Below, piece after piece: positions 44,211 through 57,913 of a DNA stretch of 64,000 bases. The stretch is from positions 26,829,166 to 26,893,165 of the forward strand of contig JAJEKV010000003.1 in NCBI GenBank assembly GCA_021234155.1, in the 5' to 3' direction. Both the position numbers and the translations under genes were made by a program. The notes beneath the pieces were generated by a model, which was not told where the DNA came from, made no database searches, and was given only the letters and a program-made list of their open reading frames with translations. Origin of the DNA: Isoetes taiwanensis. Its lineage: Eukaryota > Streptophyta > Lycopodiopsida > Isoetales > Isoetaceae. The first letter of the stretch is position 1. Every line of letters begins with the position of its first letter.

Positions 44211-46008
44211 ATAGACACTCTACTACACAGAAGCAGCTCCGGCCAACAAAAAAATTCCTCACAAAGCACGGGTTAAATGCAATGTCAACTTTTCTTGCCA
44301 ACCAAGATTTTATAGGAGCCCAGAAGCTTGAACAGTGAAACACGGTTTCCGGCAGAAAATGGGTGGCAGAAAATGATTACAACACCTCAGAAGGAAACAG
44401 TGGTCAGGCATGCGCCTGGAAGTCGCAATAGACAAACATGTCAAGCATCAGCAGCTCTTTAATATGCCAAAGGGACGGCTAATATTGCAAATACTAGTCT
44501 GTTCGAACCTAACTCCGGGCCCCAAACTTAGTAAAAAAATTGCTCAACTGTTTAAGAATCTCTGACAGAGCTTCGACACCCAGGAAGTAAGAGAAATATC
44601 AAGAAATTTTTAGCATTTCCGGTACAGAAGCTTTGCATGCGCTAATTACCAATAAACATGCTTACATACTCATATGACCTAATGTTCCATCAAACAACTT
44701 GCCGTGGCATAGGAGAATTATTTAATATTTAAACTACTTCAGATCATGCTTACAGTTTTCATTTTATACTGAAACTACACGACATTACGATTCTAAAAGC
44801 TCATCCTTACGTCCTCACCTTTGCCTAGAAACAAAAACGGCAAAATTTGCCAAACCATCTTGGCAGAAGCCCAAGCGTTTCTCTGCAAAAATGTTCTAGT
44901 TCTAACACTGATTCAACTTGTTCTGTTCCGAACACAAATTCAACAAAATGTTAACAAAAATGATCGCCCGGATCACGAAAACGCTGTGTTGTAAATATAA
45001 TCCGACTATTCTGGTTCAGCCATTTATATTCATCTGGCCTACAAAACTCCACGAATCTTCCTCATTTTTACAACGCTGCAAAGATTGAAGCTTGAGTGGC
45101 TAAAATTCCGTTAAATTTGTGGGTCATGTTACGGATTGGTGCATGAATGGAATCGCAAATTCTGAACTACACAGAACGAATCTGCGAGACCCAGTTGCTA
45201 CAATAAATCTACTTGTTTTACTCGAATATGCGGCAAATTGCCAAAAAGCAAAAAGCCGCGATTGAAGATTTTTCTGTGCTGCTCACGTTCTGATCACGTA
45301 TTTTTCGTGCTATCTAATCTTCGACGTGTTATTCCTAAACCCTAAACCGGAGAAGCTTCTTAGCACTAGAAGTGTGACTCATCTTCCTTATCCACAACAT
45401 GGAATGTTAATTCTGGATTACATTTTACACACTCTTCATATCCTTCTCATGTTTCAAGATTCCACACAGATGCTTTTACTGAGTTGACCTGATCATGCCA
45501 AACATTCTGCACCCTATATTGCACGAACCACCTTCTTCATGTTTCAAGATTCCACAGATGCTTACTGAGTTGGCCTCATCATGCCAAACTAGATATAGTG
45601 CACGAACCACCCCCTTGGTCCCTTAACATCCTTCTCAAGTTTCAAGATTCTATGGTTATCTAGATGCTTATCGCGCTGACCTAATCATGCCAAACCCTAT
45701 CTCTAACAGATTCTTCCTCTCTGAGCATCAAAGTTGTTGACCTAATCATACCAAACCTTATCCTTAACAGAGAAACTTCTACTCTTCAGATGGATATTGT
45801 ATAACCACCAAGAAGAGACCCCTTTCCTCGTGGGTATGTGGTTGGTGTGAAGATCGTTCTCAAGAAGATCTTGTAGGGTGTTGGTTGCAAACACCCCACT
45901 TCTCGAGTTGGCAATTATTAGTCATGCACAAAATGAAATTGATTGTGTATCGACATACAATAGGTTATCCATCTATATATTATTATTACAAGAAATTTAT
46001 CGCGGCGG
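44211..46008. other. Region upstream of DPE1; first exon and promoter not located
   Basis: Expected to hold the DPE1 5' exon and promoter on the minus strand. No transit-peptide-like frame was recognised. A telo-box-like CCTAAACCCTAAACC lies at about 45,340-45,355. Degenerate tandem units occur at 45,437-45,780. Confidence 0.45.
45437..45780. repeat. Degenerate tandem repeats (~95-120 bp units)
   Basis: About four units sharing TGTTTCAAGATTC, AGATGCTTA, GAGTTGACCTGATCATGCCA-like words and a CACGAACCACC end. Confidence 0.75.
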
Positions 46009-46222
46009 CCAATGCCGCCGCGAACATTTCTCTTTCTCACCTCCCTTCTATTTGGTGGAGTGAGTCAATAAAGAGGAATATTTTTTAAGAATGACATTTC
46101 CCCCTACTGATCCATGGCCGCCGCAGACATTTCTCTTTCCCACCTCCCCTGTATTTGGTGGAGTGAGTCAATAAAGATGAATATTTTTTAAGACTGACAT
46201 TTCCCTCTACTGATCCATGTGG
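46009..46222. repeat. Tandem duplication (~107 bp x 2)
   Basis: Two adjacent units with GCCGCCGC, ACATTTCTCTTTC, TTTGGTGGAGTGAGTCAATA and a CATTTCCC...CTACTGATCCATG end; few differences. Confidence 0.9.
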
Positions 46223-46809
46223 TGATAATGTGTTAATCTAGGAACATGCAAGATTGGAACCTCATTGTTTATAACAACTATTGGATTACCATTATTGAGC
46301 TCATTTTCCCTTAAAGACTTCAAAACCTCAACTTTTTCCATTGACACCCCACCCAATGGTAGCCACTAGGTTTTAGGTTTTTTTATTTCTTTTTTTTTCT
46401 ATTTCCACCACGCGGGCACCCTTTTTTATTTTTTCCTTTTCTATTTCCACCACCAATGGCTGCCAGTGCGCTTTGAGCCTTGTCTTTGAGCTTTAATTTT
46501 CTAAATACGAGCTCCACATCCCTTGTAGTTAAATTATTGTTACCATTGCTTTTTATTTCATGGTCTAACTGCAAAAGTTCCCCCATGATATTCAATCTTT
46601 TAAGAAAGCTATATATCTTTGTAACGTTTAAACCAATGGCAAGGGAAACGTGGCACGTTGAAGGCCCTATTAACTCACACTACCTAGCAGGAAACATGAC
46701 CGTATGATTATGGATGGATCAATTAATGGTTTCCATACTATAACATTGAAGAAACATATGTTTTAATCAGCAACGCATGTTTGATCTACTGATGACTTAG
46801 CCAAAAACC
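46223..46809. other. Unassigned stretch
   Basis: No gene recognised. A partly T-rich segment near 46,380-46,450 has two CTATTTCCACCAC repeats. Confidence 0.45.
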
Positions 46810-49027
46810 TTTTGGCGTAGAGTGCTGTATAAGAGGCATCAACCACCTGGCAATGTTACCTCAGACCAGTGGAGACAACGGCTGGAGGAGTTGTATGACC
46901 CCCCAGGAGCAATCGCTGACGTACCAGATCAGCTAGGAGAAACACTACAGCTTTCAGAGGAGAACATCCACCAGGGTCTTAGGCAGCTTGCTAATGGTAA
47001 AGCAAAGGACTTGCAGGGACTTCAGGCCGAGCTGTTGAAATGGGGTGGGCCAGCTTTGCTCGGGCCTTTGACAGGGATAATCAATCAGGCCATCACAGAG
47101 GGCCTCCCACAGGAATGGATGGTTAGCAAGGTCACCCCTATTCATAAGAGGGGAAGTAGGGATGACTCCACCAACTATCGTATGATCATGGTGAGCCCGT
47201 TACTCGCAAAACTTCTAGCAGGTGTGCTGGAGAAGAAGTTAACGCAATGGGTGGAGGAAGCTGGAGTACGTGCAGTTGGCCAGACAGGTTTTCGCCCTAC
47301 CCACTCCACGAGTGATCATGTTTTTGCTCTCAAAATCCTTATGGAAGCTAGCCGCAATGCACGACGTGATTTGTATTGCTGTTTCGTGGATTTTAAGATG
47401 GCATATGATACGGTCCCTCGGGACCTGTTGTGGCAATGCTTGCAGGAGCTACATGTCCCATAGGATTTGCAAAATGCCATCTACCGGCTCTATGACGGAA
47501 TATATGCCACTTTGCCTGCATCAGATCACCGGGTGAACAACACCATAGGTGTTAAACAGGGATGCCCGTTTATCTCCAACGCTTTTTGGACTCTATATTG
47601 ACAAGTTGGAGACCTGAATGCAAGAACATGGAGGTGGTGGCCCGCAGTTGCCAGAGGCATATAGAGTAAAACAGTTGCTCTATGCAGACGATCTGGGCTT
47701 ATTGTCCCATACAACTAGGAGTATGCAGGAACATTTGGATGCTCTCAGTCAATTCTGTGACATAGCAGGAATGACCATCAACCAGCAGAAAACCAAGTTG
47801 TTGCCAATCCTATCTTACCAGACTTCTATTACAGAGGACAAAGGATGGAAATTGTAAGGACCTTTAAGTATCTGGGACATGCTATGGAATTACTGTGTAG
47901 AAAGAAGGGTCAGCGGGGATGGAAAGCCCTGTATGCATTACAGAATAGATCTTTGCAATTGGGCACGCAAAGCACAATTGTTCCGAGCACTCGTGGAACC
48001 AGTATTGTTGTATGGGGTAGAGGTCTCCAAGGGTACTTGGGATAAGCTAGAGAGGGTGTAGAAGGCTTTCCTAACATACAGCCTAGGCGTCAAGGACATG
48101 GTGCCTTATCCGATTTTTTGTATATGAGGCGGCTTTTGGCCCTATGACGATGCACTATATCGCGCAGGCACCTTGCGTATTTCCATAAGGTTGACAGAAT
48201 GGATGCACGTCGTCTTCCTCCCCAGGCTCTGTTATTGGCACAAGGGCCACATGGTCTGAAGAGAGTGTGGCAGGAGCATTGTAGGGGATGGTTCGCAAGA
48301 TGGTCCATAGACTATCAACAGATTATGGATATGTTGGATATGCAGGAGCTGCATTTGAATGAGCGCTTTGCTACCTCTCTGTGGGATGCACCCACTCTTG
48401 CAAAGCCCAAAACATAGCACTACCACACGCAGGTTAATCCGTCGCTTGAACATGGCCCCCACCAGTATTTGAAGGCACACATCTCTACCAAGAAATGGAG
48501 AGCTATAGCTGCAATAAGGACAGGGTCCCACCATCTCGAATGAGAGCAGGCATTTGGGGTACGGATGGAGGGCAGGGAATCCCCCGGCATGAGAGATTAT
48601 GCCAGTGTTGTCACATGCAGATAGTAGAAGATGAACACCATGCTCTACAGGAATGTCCGGCATATGCGCACATCCGAGCAGCTCATGCTGATCTCAGATG
48701 CTCTGAGATAGCAATTCATCAACTGCTGGCTTCGCTAATGGTTCCACGTCTCATGTCCTACATTCTACAAGTCTCCACCGTCAGGGAGTCCCTCACAGCA
48801 CAGGGAATTTGAACGTCCAGATAAGGCCTCTGAACGCCTACTACAAGGGTTTTTCCTCCCACATGGGGGGTTTTTTCGTCCCAGTGGTAGAGACACATTG
48901 TACAAGATTTTTGTGGTTTTCTTTTGTGTTTGGATACTTTCTGATATATTGTATTTTCACCGTCTCATAGGCCAGTTGGCCTCCGTGGACGTTAAAATAT
49001 ACTTCCTTCCTTCCTTCCTTCCTTATA
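46810..49027 (+). mobile_element. LINE E: 5'-truncated non-LTR retrotransposon
   Basis: Open from 46,822 to 47,463: a pre-RT segment (EENIHQGLRQLANGKAKDLQ, ELLKWGGPALLGPL), then RT blocks NYRMIMVSPLLAKLLAGVLE, GFRPTHSTSDHVFALKILM and CCFVDFKMAYDTVPRDLLW. It continues in other frames with GVKQGCPF, a LLYADDLGLLSHTTRSMQEH palm motif (about 47,680), ALVEPVLLYGVEV (about 47,990) and a finger RLCQCCHMQIVEDEHHALQEC (about 48,600). It ends with GGTTTTTTCGTCCCAGTGG, GGCCTCCGTGGACGTTAAAA and a (CTTC)n tail at about 49,008-49,027. About five frame interruptions. The tail differs from the ATTCT tails of its relatives. Confidence 0.92.
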
Positions 49028-49284
49028 CTATCAAGCAAATATGGCTATATGTATAGTTTCATAAGCAATTGATAATTGATGTAGAGAACATGGTTATGAG
49101 CTGCAACACTAGAATGCTCAAACTTGACACCCACTATGTATAACATGTTAAAGCCTTCAAACTTGCAGATTCACACATTATGGAAACAACCTTGCCTCTT
49201 TTGTCACTCAAAAATCGGAGTCAATGTTCCTTGTCAAATCATTGTCCCTCACAAACAAAATTTAAGTGCAGTTAACAAATCAGC

Positions 49285-49647
49285 ATGCAGGATCATAATG
49301 GGAATATACATATGGTATTCCACATCAAGCGTAATGCCAAAAGTTCATGTCATATAGTTGAAAGTGTTAATGACCTTCGTCTTCCTGCATCCAAAAATAG
49401 ATCTCACAACCTAGCACTATTGCATGCAATAAATAGACCATATATTGTCTGATCTGGTCTAATATCTTGTTCCACATATGCAGGATCATAATGGAAATAT
49501 ACATATGGTATTCCACATCAAGCGTAATGCCAAAAGTTCATGTCATATAGTTGAAAGTGTTAATGACCTTCATCCCGTAGACCAGCACTATTGCATGCAA
49601 TAAATAGACCATATATTGTCTGATCTGGTCTAATATCTTGTTCCATG
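49285..49647. repeat. Tandem duplication (~197 and ~165 bp)
   Basis: GCAGGATCATAATGGRAATA recurs at 49,285 and 49,482. The repeat then runs through ACATCAAGCGTAATGCC, GCACTATTGCATGCAATAAA and GATCTGGTCTAATATCTTG. The second unit lacks about 32 bp. Confidence 0.9.
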
Positions 49648-52600
49648 TTATTGAAACATTGTACAGGCACATTTGATTTAGCAAATTGCTCAATATATTG
49701 CCTGTGCTCCTGAGACGCCCATATTTTGCATACCAATACGTATCCAGTATCCAGATAGCGATCATATCTCCATATGTGCTTTTATTCTAAACTTTGTAAA
49801 CACATGAAAGGTAATGTGAAGCATGTCGGTCAACGAATATTTTACAGAACTTAATCCTAAACTTTGCAAACACATGCAAGATAATGTGAAGCAAGTCCAT
49901 CAGCAGATGTTTTATAGAACTTGAAGTGTATTTCATGTAAATTCTATTTCTTATTCAACATCAAAAGCATCATATCTACTATGCCTAATTTTGACTCTTC
50001 TCCTGCTTCTAGGCTTTAAGTTCTCATCAATGATCCTAAGTAGCTGCACTGGTCTGTATATGCTTGCCTACAAATGATTTCTGATCCCCATCCGCTGCTG
50101 CCTGCCATCAAAAGACCATTATATGAAAGGTATAGCAGACCCCACCTAGCTTTTGCACTATTTTCGCAAGCAATGAAAAAATTCGCCTGGATACTTCAAT
50201 CATCCATACTGCACCAGTTAAATCTATGATCATGAGTGGCCAATATTATCAACGCTACTAGATGCATTGTAGCTATATAATCATTTCTTTGCACAATTAA
50301 CCCCAATTCTAAAAGACCACAGTTTTTTCATCTATGTCCATGCACCTTCCATGATAGTTAAAAGAGATAAAGCAAGTCTCAACTAGGAGACCAAGATATA
50401 CTGTTGTGATATATTTAAACCAATAGTGGAAACCACAAGTTAATAGAAATGTTATTTTGTGCACAAACTTGCCCCAAATAATACGCAGTATTATTTGCAT
50501 AGGATGATGGTATTTTGCATAGGATGATGGTGTGCTGCAGTATCTTGCCAACGTCCAGCAGTTCTAACTCCCCGCATGCTCTTTACACTTTTCAGTAAAT
50601 CTATGAGTTTGTCTGTTGGACTGTGCATCTGAAGTTGTTCCAAATGGAGAACCCTCTGCAAACAACATTAAATCCTGATCACAAAGCTAATGTGTTCATA
50701 TTCTGTTAATAATTAAAATCTTTATGCAGCGTATGATACAAAATATGCAGGTGGAACACTTTAAAGTATGACCTCCTGAAACACTTCTATATTCATCATC
50801 TGATTCAGATTGGACATCAGCAAACACGATTAAAACATGTGTTGAAACTAATATTTAGTTTCTCTTTAACAAGCCCTTTTTTTTTGTCTAGATATGCAAA
50901 CACTCATATTGACCAGCCACAAATGTAGACAATGATACACGATCGATGACACACCCCTATAGATTTGCAACAGATTTCCAGTTCTGGTAGGTAAGATAAG
51001 GCACCAGTTGTATAATCGAACAGGACCATCTGAAGATAGTAAACCTCCTCCTATACCCTGTTCACCAATAAGCTAAAGAGTTATTCTAAAGAAATGGCGG
51101 CTCCCACATGTACATGCAACCTTGTGAGTCCAAAATGCAAGAGATGATTAAGACGGAAGTATTGAAAGGTATTCTACCTTGATATAGAAGGTGCCTGCCT
51201 TATGTACAGAAATAGATTGTGTATAATTTCTTTAGCATAGAAGACGATAACTCATCCGCCTATCCTCAAGACTAACACAATCTTACTTTGGGGTGCTTTC
51301 AGTAAAATGAAACTTCCTGAACTTTTTAGCATAAGGAAGACTTCTTAAAGAGTTTGATGAAGATCTAAGATAGCTGCCCACGATCAGAAGTGCAGTTTCT
51401 GCCATCCTCAATCTAAAGCACTTTATTCAATTAACATAGAGCACGAGCTGCATGGTACACAGACGCCTGATCCACTATTGGCAACATACAAAATCCAAAG
51501 GCATAATCCATTTCGTCATTCTAACCAGAGCAGTATTTCATATAAGAGATTAAGATCTGGTGATTCATCTGCGTCTATATACCACGGGCCAGAGGCCGCA
51601 AGTGCTTATGCTACAGATGTCGAAGCTATGGCAGTGGACATGTCTTAAGGCTGCAGACTCCAAGAGATAGCTTACAGGGCTTCTTCAGAATCCCTAAATA
51701 CGAAGGCTCAATTCTGACTTATAGTTTTTAGAAATCTAATCTTGCCTGTTTGTGGGTGCAAAAGTGCACAAAACAGATCCAGATTTGCTCCATTTGCAAA
51801 TAACTTGACGGAACTGAAGCGCTTCCAGTAGATAATCTGTCCATCCACTGCATGCAAAACTCAGTCGACAGGTAGAATGGAAGGAAAGAACCACAGACCG
51901 AAGATAGCAGCCTTGTGACATGGAAGGTGCAAAACCTTAAGCACTGTGCCTGTGCAGATCAATCCGGCCAAAACGTTCTCTGCCTCCCTAATATGAACCA
52001 AGCTCTCAGCTTTTAGATTTGGTCGCAGCTCCCAACCCCCATCTTTGCTACAGGGATCTTGAGGTATAGAGATATGGCCAGCAGAGCGCGAGTCTTAGCA
52101 ATATGTTCGAACCCGGCATAAAGCTTCAACACACATTGTCCAAAGAAGAAATCTAGAGTTGGCAAGCAAATCCGGCGGCAATGCTCCAATTCGCTTCATT
52201 TTCCTAGATACAGAGCATGTCGGCTGGCTTGCAGAGCAAGAAAGGGCAGTGAAAATAAAAGGCTGAAACACGACACGTGTCAGCAAAGGAATCAATTTCG
52301 ACGAAAGTGCACCAAACAAAATATGGACGACAGAAATTGTAAATGCATTATATAAGAGTGATTATATTTCTTTTACATTTGGGTATCATTTCAATATTTG
52401 ATTATGTTGTTTATTTTGTAGTCCTTATGTTGAACAATTTAGATGTACATGCTCAATGAATTGACCTGAAAAGGCCATTACAAATGCCAGAATAAACACT
52501 CTTTAGGAGATATGTTATACTTTTTCCATTTTAGTTAACTTATAATTTATCTTGCATTGTAGGAATTTGAGGACTATCGTACAACATAAAGAAAAAAAAC

Positions 52601-53239
52601 TAATGAGTGAGCATCATGGATCTAATTGCTTAAATGATGTATATTGGAAGAACTGGAATTTGATTTGGACCCAATGGAAGGCAAAATGATTGGAATCAAT
52701 GAAATGGAAAGCCATCTACAGAGCCATCACTTGATTTTTATAACATGAAGGTAATGTATAATGTACAAGGGCTTACTTCTTGATGAGATGTTGAATTCAA
52801 CAAAGAACATATTAAGCGATGATGTATTATTAGATAAGCCATCTAATTGTACAAATTTAATGGATATAAATTAGTATGTTGTTAAGTTGAAGAGTAGAAG
52901 GGTAATAAGAGATGGCCTAACTTCTAATATTAACTTGATCCACCGGAACAAAAATACCACATTTGAGGATCATCAAGGAGTTATATTATCACTGATGTGA
53001 AAATAGATAAATGATGGAAGCAACCTATATATCAGCTCAACATTAACAAAACAATAAAAAATAAAATAAACTAAAATAAAAAATCCAGAACACCTATTTA
53101 AATATAGGTCTGGGATGGATACACGATAAATTAGAATTAATGAAAAAGTTAATCCTAAAGAAATGTCTTCACCTTTCGTAATAACACTAGGAGTTAAAGG
53201 TTATATTGAGACAGGAGCATCAAAAGGTCTTACATCCCT
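49648..53239. other. Long stretch without a recognised gene
   Basis: Mostly AT-rich. Open frames at 51,736-51,921 and 52,095-52,319 (minus) show no known domain. A 21-bp direct repeat of a GCATAGGATGATGGT word lies at about 50,497-50,531. 52,350-53,239 may include decayed gag/early pol of the copia fossil, but I could not confirm it. Confidence 0.45.
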
Positions 53240-54580
53240 TTTTGTTGTAGATTAACAGGTTGTTGCCTGTAAAGAGGAAAACTGGGATGTAGATGATGGA
53301 AAAAGTTTTAAAGGAGGTTCTCCATTATGATCTGATGCGATACATATACGATTGCTAATAGCACAATTGAAAAATCCACCATATGGACATCAGTATAACA
53401 CTTTTAAGAGTACATGTTGAAGAATGAGTCCACCACCTAGATATTAAAAAGAGAACAACATGGTATGGAAACTTAAGAAGGCATCGTACAGTCTAAGACA
53501 GGCTCTTAGACAGTGGTACAAGTGAGTATTTAATCAAACAAGGCTTTATTAAATTGTAATCCGATGGGAATTTGTATATGTTCAAGAGCGAAAAGGAACT
53601 TTGTAATCATGGCATTGTATGTAGATGATTGCATTATGGTATCAAGTCATATGAACTGCTTAAGTTGTATACAAAGGCTTGTGGAATCAGATGTTTAAAA
53701 TGTTAGGTTTGGGAGAGTGAAAAAAGTCTCTTACGAAAGCAACAGAGACGAAATAAAAGTAAAGTTGTCACAGAAGCCAATATGCTAGGAATGTTGAGCA
53801 GGTTTAATATAAAATAGTTTTGCAAGACACCTAGTACACCACTTGTATCTAGTCACATTGTAGGCTCAGGGATGTGCCCACAATCATCGGAGGAAGTAGA
53901 AATATGATGAATGCACCTTACAGAGAATTAGTAGGATGCTAGTTATACTTAACAATGCAACATATCCAAACATGTGTTTGATGTGAACATGTTTAGCAGA
54001 TACAGTAACAATCTTAGTTAATTGAATTCATCAGTAGCAAAGCGAATCTTAAGGTTTTTAAAGTGAACTATATAGGTAGGAATAGTCTATGATGGTACAA
54101 ATTGCGAAATTAAAGCATACGCAGATGCAGACTCGCATGGGAATTTGGATTTCAATCTCAGTTATTATAATGATGGGAGGCATTCTAGTAAGCTGGAAAT
54201 ATAAAAGCCAAGCAATTATAGCTTTTATCCAGTGTAAGGCAGAATAGGAGGCAACAGTTCTTGCTGTTAAAGAGATTTTATGGATTACAAGTTTATTGAA
54301 AGAGCTTGGTTTAGCCTGCACTAATGTTATGCTCTTATTCTCTGATAGTAGCATTTGTATTGCAATGACAAAAAAAACCTGTATTGCATGATATCAAAAC
54401 ACATTTAGTTGAAGCTTCATTTCATTAAAGAATTGAACTGAATTGAGAAGTTGTAGAAACACAGTACATTGACGTGACTTATAGCTATGTAGATTGTCAA
54501 AAAAAAAAAACATTGAGAGAATCCAGATTCAACATGATACAAAACAGCTTGGTATGCTACAAAAGATGATATGCCTATAG
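53240..54580 (+). mobile_element. Ty1/copia fossil (RT and RNase H)
   Basis: Badly decayed copia pol. Recognisable pieces are an SLRQALRQWYK-type segment (about 53,490), LYVDDCIMVSSHM, the copia YVDD catalytic motif (about 53,612-53,650), VAKRILRFLK (about 54,035-54,062), IVYDGTNCEIKAYADADSHG (about 54,080-54,140) and an RNase H-type GRIGG... / ELG-like end. Order and the YVDD motif are typical of Ty1/copia. Interrupted more than ten times; no LTRs recognised; old. Confidence 0.82.
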
Positions 54581-55315
54581 ATTTTTAGAAATATCCAATG
54601 AAGGGGGAATCATGTATTCAAATATAAAATTATTCTTTATTCCTTGTGCAGAGACAATAGGAGCTGGCGCTAGGCAATTGGCTCCTTGTGTCATATTTAC
54701 TTTGTGCAAGGTATTTTTTGGGAGGCTTTATTCCAACATTAACGTGGACCCTCAGGTATGTCTCACCCAATGGTATAATCCAAGTTCGATTCTTAGATGA
54801 TGCTTTGTGTATTTACCAATGGTTTTCTTGTTGCCATTGTATTAGGTGTTGAAAAGAATGCTAATGCTTTTGCAATCACTAAGGTTTATATTTTTCATTT
54901 TGTAAAATGATTTCCAATGTATTAACCAATGGTCAATCTCTATTTTTGCCATACTGATTTTCAATGATTAAATTGCAATGCAGTTTTCAAAAGTCAATGG
55001 TCCAGTGTTCAATGCACCTAAAAAAAAAAAAAATTGGTGCACTAATCTACGGGGCACCATAGTGTACTTTTCTATTTGAGTTAGGATTTTCTAGTATTTT
55101 TGTACATTTGGTATTTGCAAATTAGGGTTTTCAAAGTAGATCAACATCGTAGAAATGATGGAAACCGACCCATTCTATCTAATATGGAAAATTTTGAACA
55201 AAAATACATATGTAGACAGAAGGAGGTAGATGAGTCAAGTTGTAGATCCGTCACTCTTGTATTAGAGAACTTCTTAGATGAGGAGCACCAGTTGATGATG
55301 TATTTTATGATTTAT
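54581..55315. other. Unassigned AT-rich stretch
   Basis: No gene recognised. Contains an A run near 55,020. The open frame 55,100-55,327 overlaps the LINE tail and has no known domain. Confidence 0.45.
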
Positions 55316-55435
55316 AGAATAGAATAGAATAGTTTTTTTAACGTCCACGGAGACCAATAGGTCATGGGACCCATACAATGGGCTAGTACAATCATTACTA
55401 CTAGGATTAAAAAACCCCTGCCTCGAAAGGTTCTT
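55316..55435 (-). mobile_element. Isolated LINE 3' tail, reverse orientation
   Basis: (AGAAT)n, then TTTTTAACGTCCACGGAGAC, CCAATAGGTCATGGGACCCA and TAAAAAACCCCTGCCTCGAA: the reverse complement of the family's conserved 3' end. Only about 120 bp is present. It is followed by a short inverted repeat GGTTCTTCTAC...GTAGAAGAACC. Confidence 0.88.
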
Positions 55436-57913
55436 CTACTAGGATTTGTAGAAGAACCACCAAGGAGGATTAGAGGAACAATACCAGGATAAATGTTTTT
55501 CTCTTCTATTCTTCAAATAAGTGATCAATAAAAAGAGCTTAGATAATAGAACTAAAGCTTAAATAAGTCTCAAGTTTCAGAAGAAAATGTGAGCTGAATA
55601 TATGAAAAGCTCGAAGTATATCTAGCATAATGCCACAATGCTGTTGTAGACATGTTTCCAGTACGGAGACTTCAAAAGCCCATATACATAAAGCCACCTT
55701 GTTGATATAGAGATGTTGAGTAGCAAAATTTTTGGATATAAAAGCTGGACCAGCAGCATGTTGATATCGAACACAAAACCATAGTTCTATTGTAGGTATA
55801 ACATGGAAGAAAGTACTTACAAACCAAAATTGCGTTATCAAATAAGGATTTTAGATTGAGAAGTACTGGCAGTCATTAAACATAGTTGTGAAGAGTTAGT
55901 GAGGATACAAGTCAACGATGGCATTATAAGAGGAGAAGGCATCTAGAAGAAGAAGAAGAAGAGTACCATGAAGATATGCCAACATTTTATGTGTATGGTA
56001 CATTTCCCATATCTGCTGACTTGCCTATCTATCAAATAGCAATGCTACATGAAAAGGAAGTCAAATAGGCAATGTACTTGTTCAATTACTTTGCAAAAGA
56101 TCATGACTCATTCAGCCTTTCTGACCATTGAAGTTTCAATATTCAAACTTAGATGTTCCATTATATCATGCAATTCAAGGGTTTCCACTTGATTCTCAAA
56201 CCTCCTCAATCCAAAGACCTCATAGAATTTGAGATAAGCTATCACAATAAAGAAATGGAGCATTAGAATCTAATATCACAAAAAATGGTTTGTCGGCAAA
56301 GTGTATAATTATATGATCATTTTGCTATGATTTTTATATGATTGTGGTGTTGTATTTCTATGAGGGTATGCTAGTAGTATTTATAGAATGCGCTTTGTAT
56401 TTCTAGTTAGTTTGCCATCCTAACCTTTGGTTTGGACATGCATGCCTATGGCCATGCATGCATAGCACCTTCTCTACCAGTCAATGCATGTATATGCCCC
56501 TTCTCACCGGTCATCTTTAGGTTTCCATCCACATGCTTTTGGATGTGAGACCACTTTACAATAGTGAATCTCAAGTTTATATTAACATGCTTTTGCTTCC
56601 ACCTTTCGTTTGGACATGCATACTTATGCCCAGTCAATGCATGCATACGCTCCTTCTCACTCGGTCAATTTTAGGTTTCTATCCACATGCTTTTGCATGT
56701 GAGACCACTTTACATCCAGTGAATCTCAAGTTTACATTAACATGCTTTTGCATGCAAAGGTTCTAACTAGTCAATCTCAATCTTCCATTCACATGCATTT
56801 GTGATTCCTTTGTTCTATATTATTCCCTTTTTTTTTGGCCCCCTCCTTTGGGTTGTTCATGACTACATGCGTTTTTGGCCACAGGCACTATACATGAGAC
56901 AAAGAAGGAATGAATTTAAGGCGTTTTAGATTTCTATGATCAATCATGTAGTCAAGGCACACACTTATTTTCTTTTGCGGCCATATAGGTCCTTTCACAT
57001 GAGAGCCTTACCTTTTGTATAGTGTCAAAAAGCACCTTGGGTTTGCAAAACCATGTACAATCTTTCATGTTCCCTTTTCTTCAAGGTAATCAACTTCTCT
57101 TTGTTTTGAGGTTCTTGGCATATTTACTTGCTCTTGAATTTGCAGTGGCAGGTGTAATGGTTTTGTGATCATGGTTCAATCCCAGATAAACATCGATTGT
57201 AGGTGTAGCTATGTTATGTTGGCTCTATAACTATTTCTCGCTATTATAGTGTGTCCAACTCCCAAATTTTGAATTTATTGATGTCCCCCATATAATTTCA
57301 TCACAATTATTTTGGCATCGCGCAAAACGTATAAATATATGGTCATTTCGCTGTGGTTTGCATATGATTATATTGTTATATTTGTGTGAGGGTACGCCAG
57401 TAGTATTTTTAGAGCGCATGGTGTATTTCTAGTTAGTTTGCACTCCCAACCTATGGTTTTGACATGCTTACTTTCTTTTTGTAATCATGGTTCAATCCAT
57501 GAGTCCTAATGTTGACATATCATTGTTTTGTTGTGGTGCTATGGGACAAAATGTATTTCCATGGCTCTTTTATAAACATCGATTGTAGGTGTAGCCTTGC
57601 TGCGTGAGCCCTTAACTATTTCATGCTATTATAGTTGGTTCAACTCCCATTCTTTGAATTTATTGATGTCCCTTTTCCTTATGACTTCATCACAACTATT
57701 TTGTATATTAAATGTGCTCAAGCATTTCTGTTGATTTAAGAGAGGAATAGGAAGCCACAAATAGTAGCGTGGTTTGTTTTGTAGCATTGATGTTTTCAAA
57801 ACACATGATTATATATCAATGGGTCTATAAGTTCATTATTATTCTTAATATGAATTTATAAATCCATTATTATTCTTTATATGATTGATAGATAGCATAA
57901 ATGATTGCATTCC
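55436..57913. other. Unassigned region with layered local repeats
   Basis: No gene recognised. See the separate repeat entry for 56,280-57,700. Confidence 0.45.
56280..57700. repeat. Nested degenerate repeats
   Basis: Three layers. Two units of about 160 bp occur at 56,441-56,750 (TTAGGTTTCCATCCACATGC, GTGAGACCACTTTACA, CAAGTTTAYATTAACATGC). A block at 56,325-56,450 recurs at 57,345-57,470 (GAGGGTAYGCYAGTAGTATT, GTATTTCTAGTTAGTTTGC). A block at 57,190-57,320 recurs at 57,575-57,700 (ACATCGATTGTAGGTGTAGC, TTTGAATTTATTGATGTCCC). Suggests repeated segmental duplication. Confidence 0.8.

Noticed and set aside
56280-57700. Regularly spaced repeats resembling an array
   Set aside because: Units are long, degenerate and of mixed types, in a plant nuclear context; not CRISPR.
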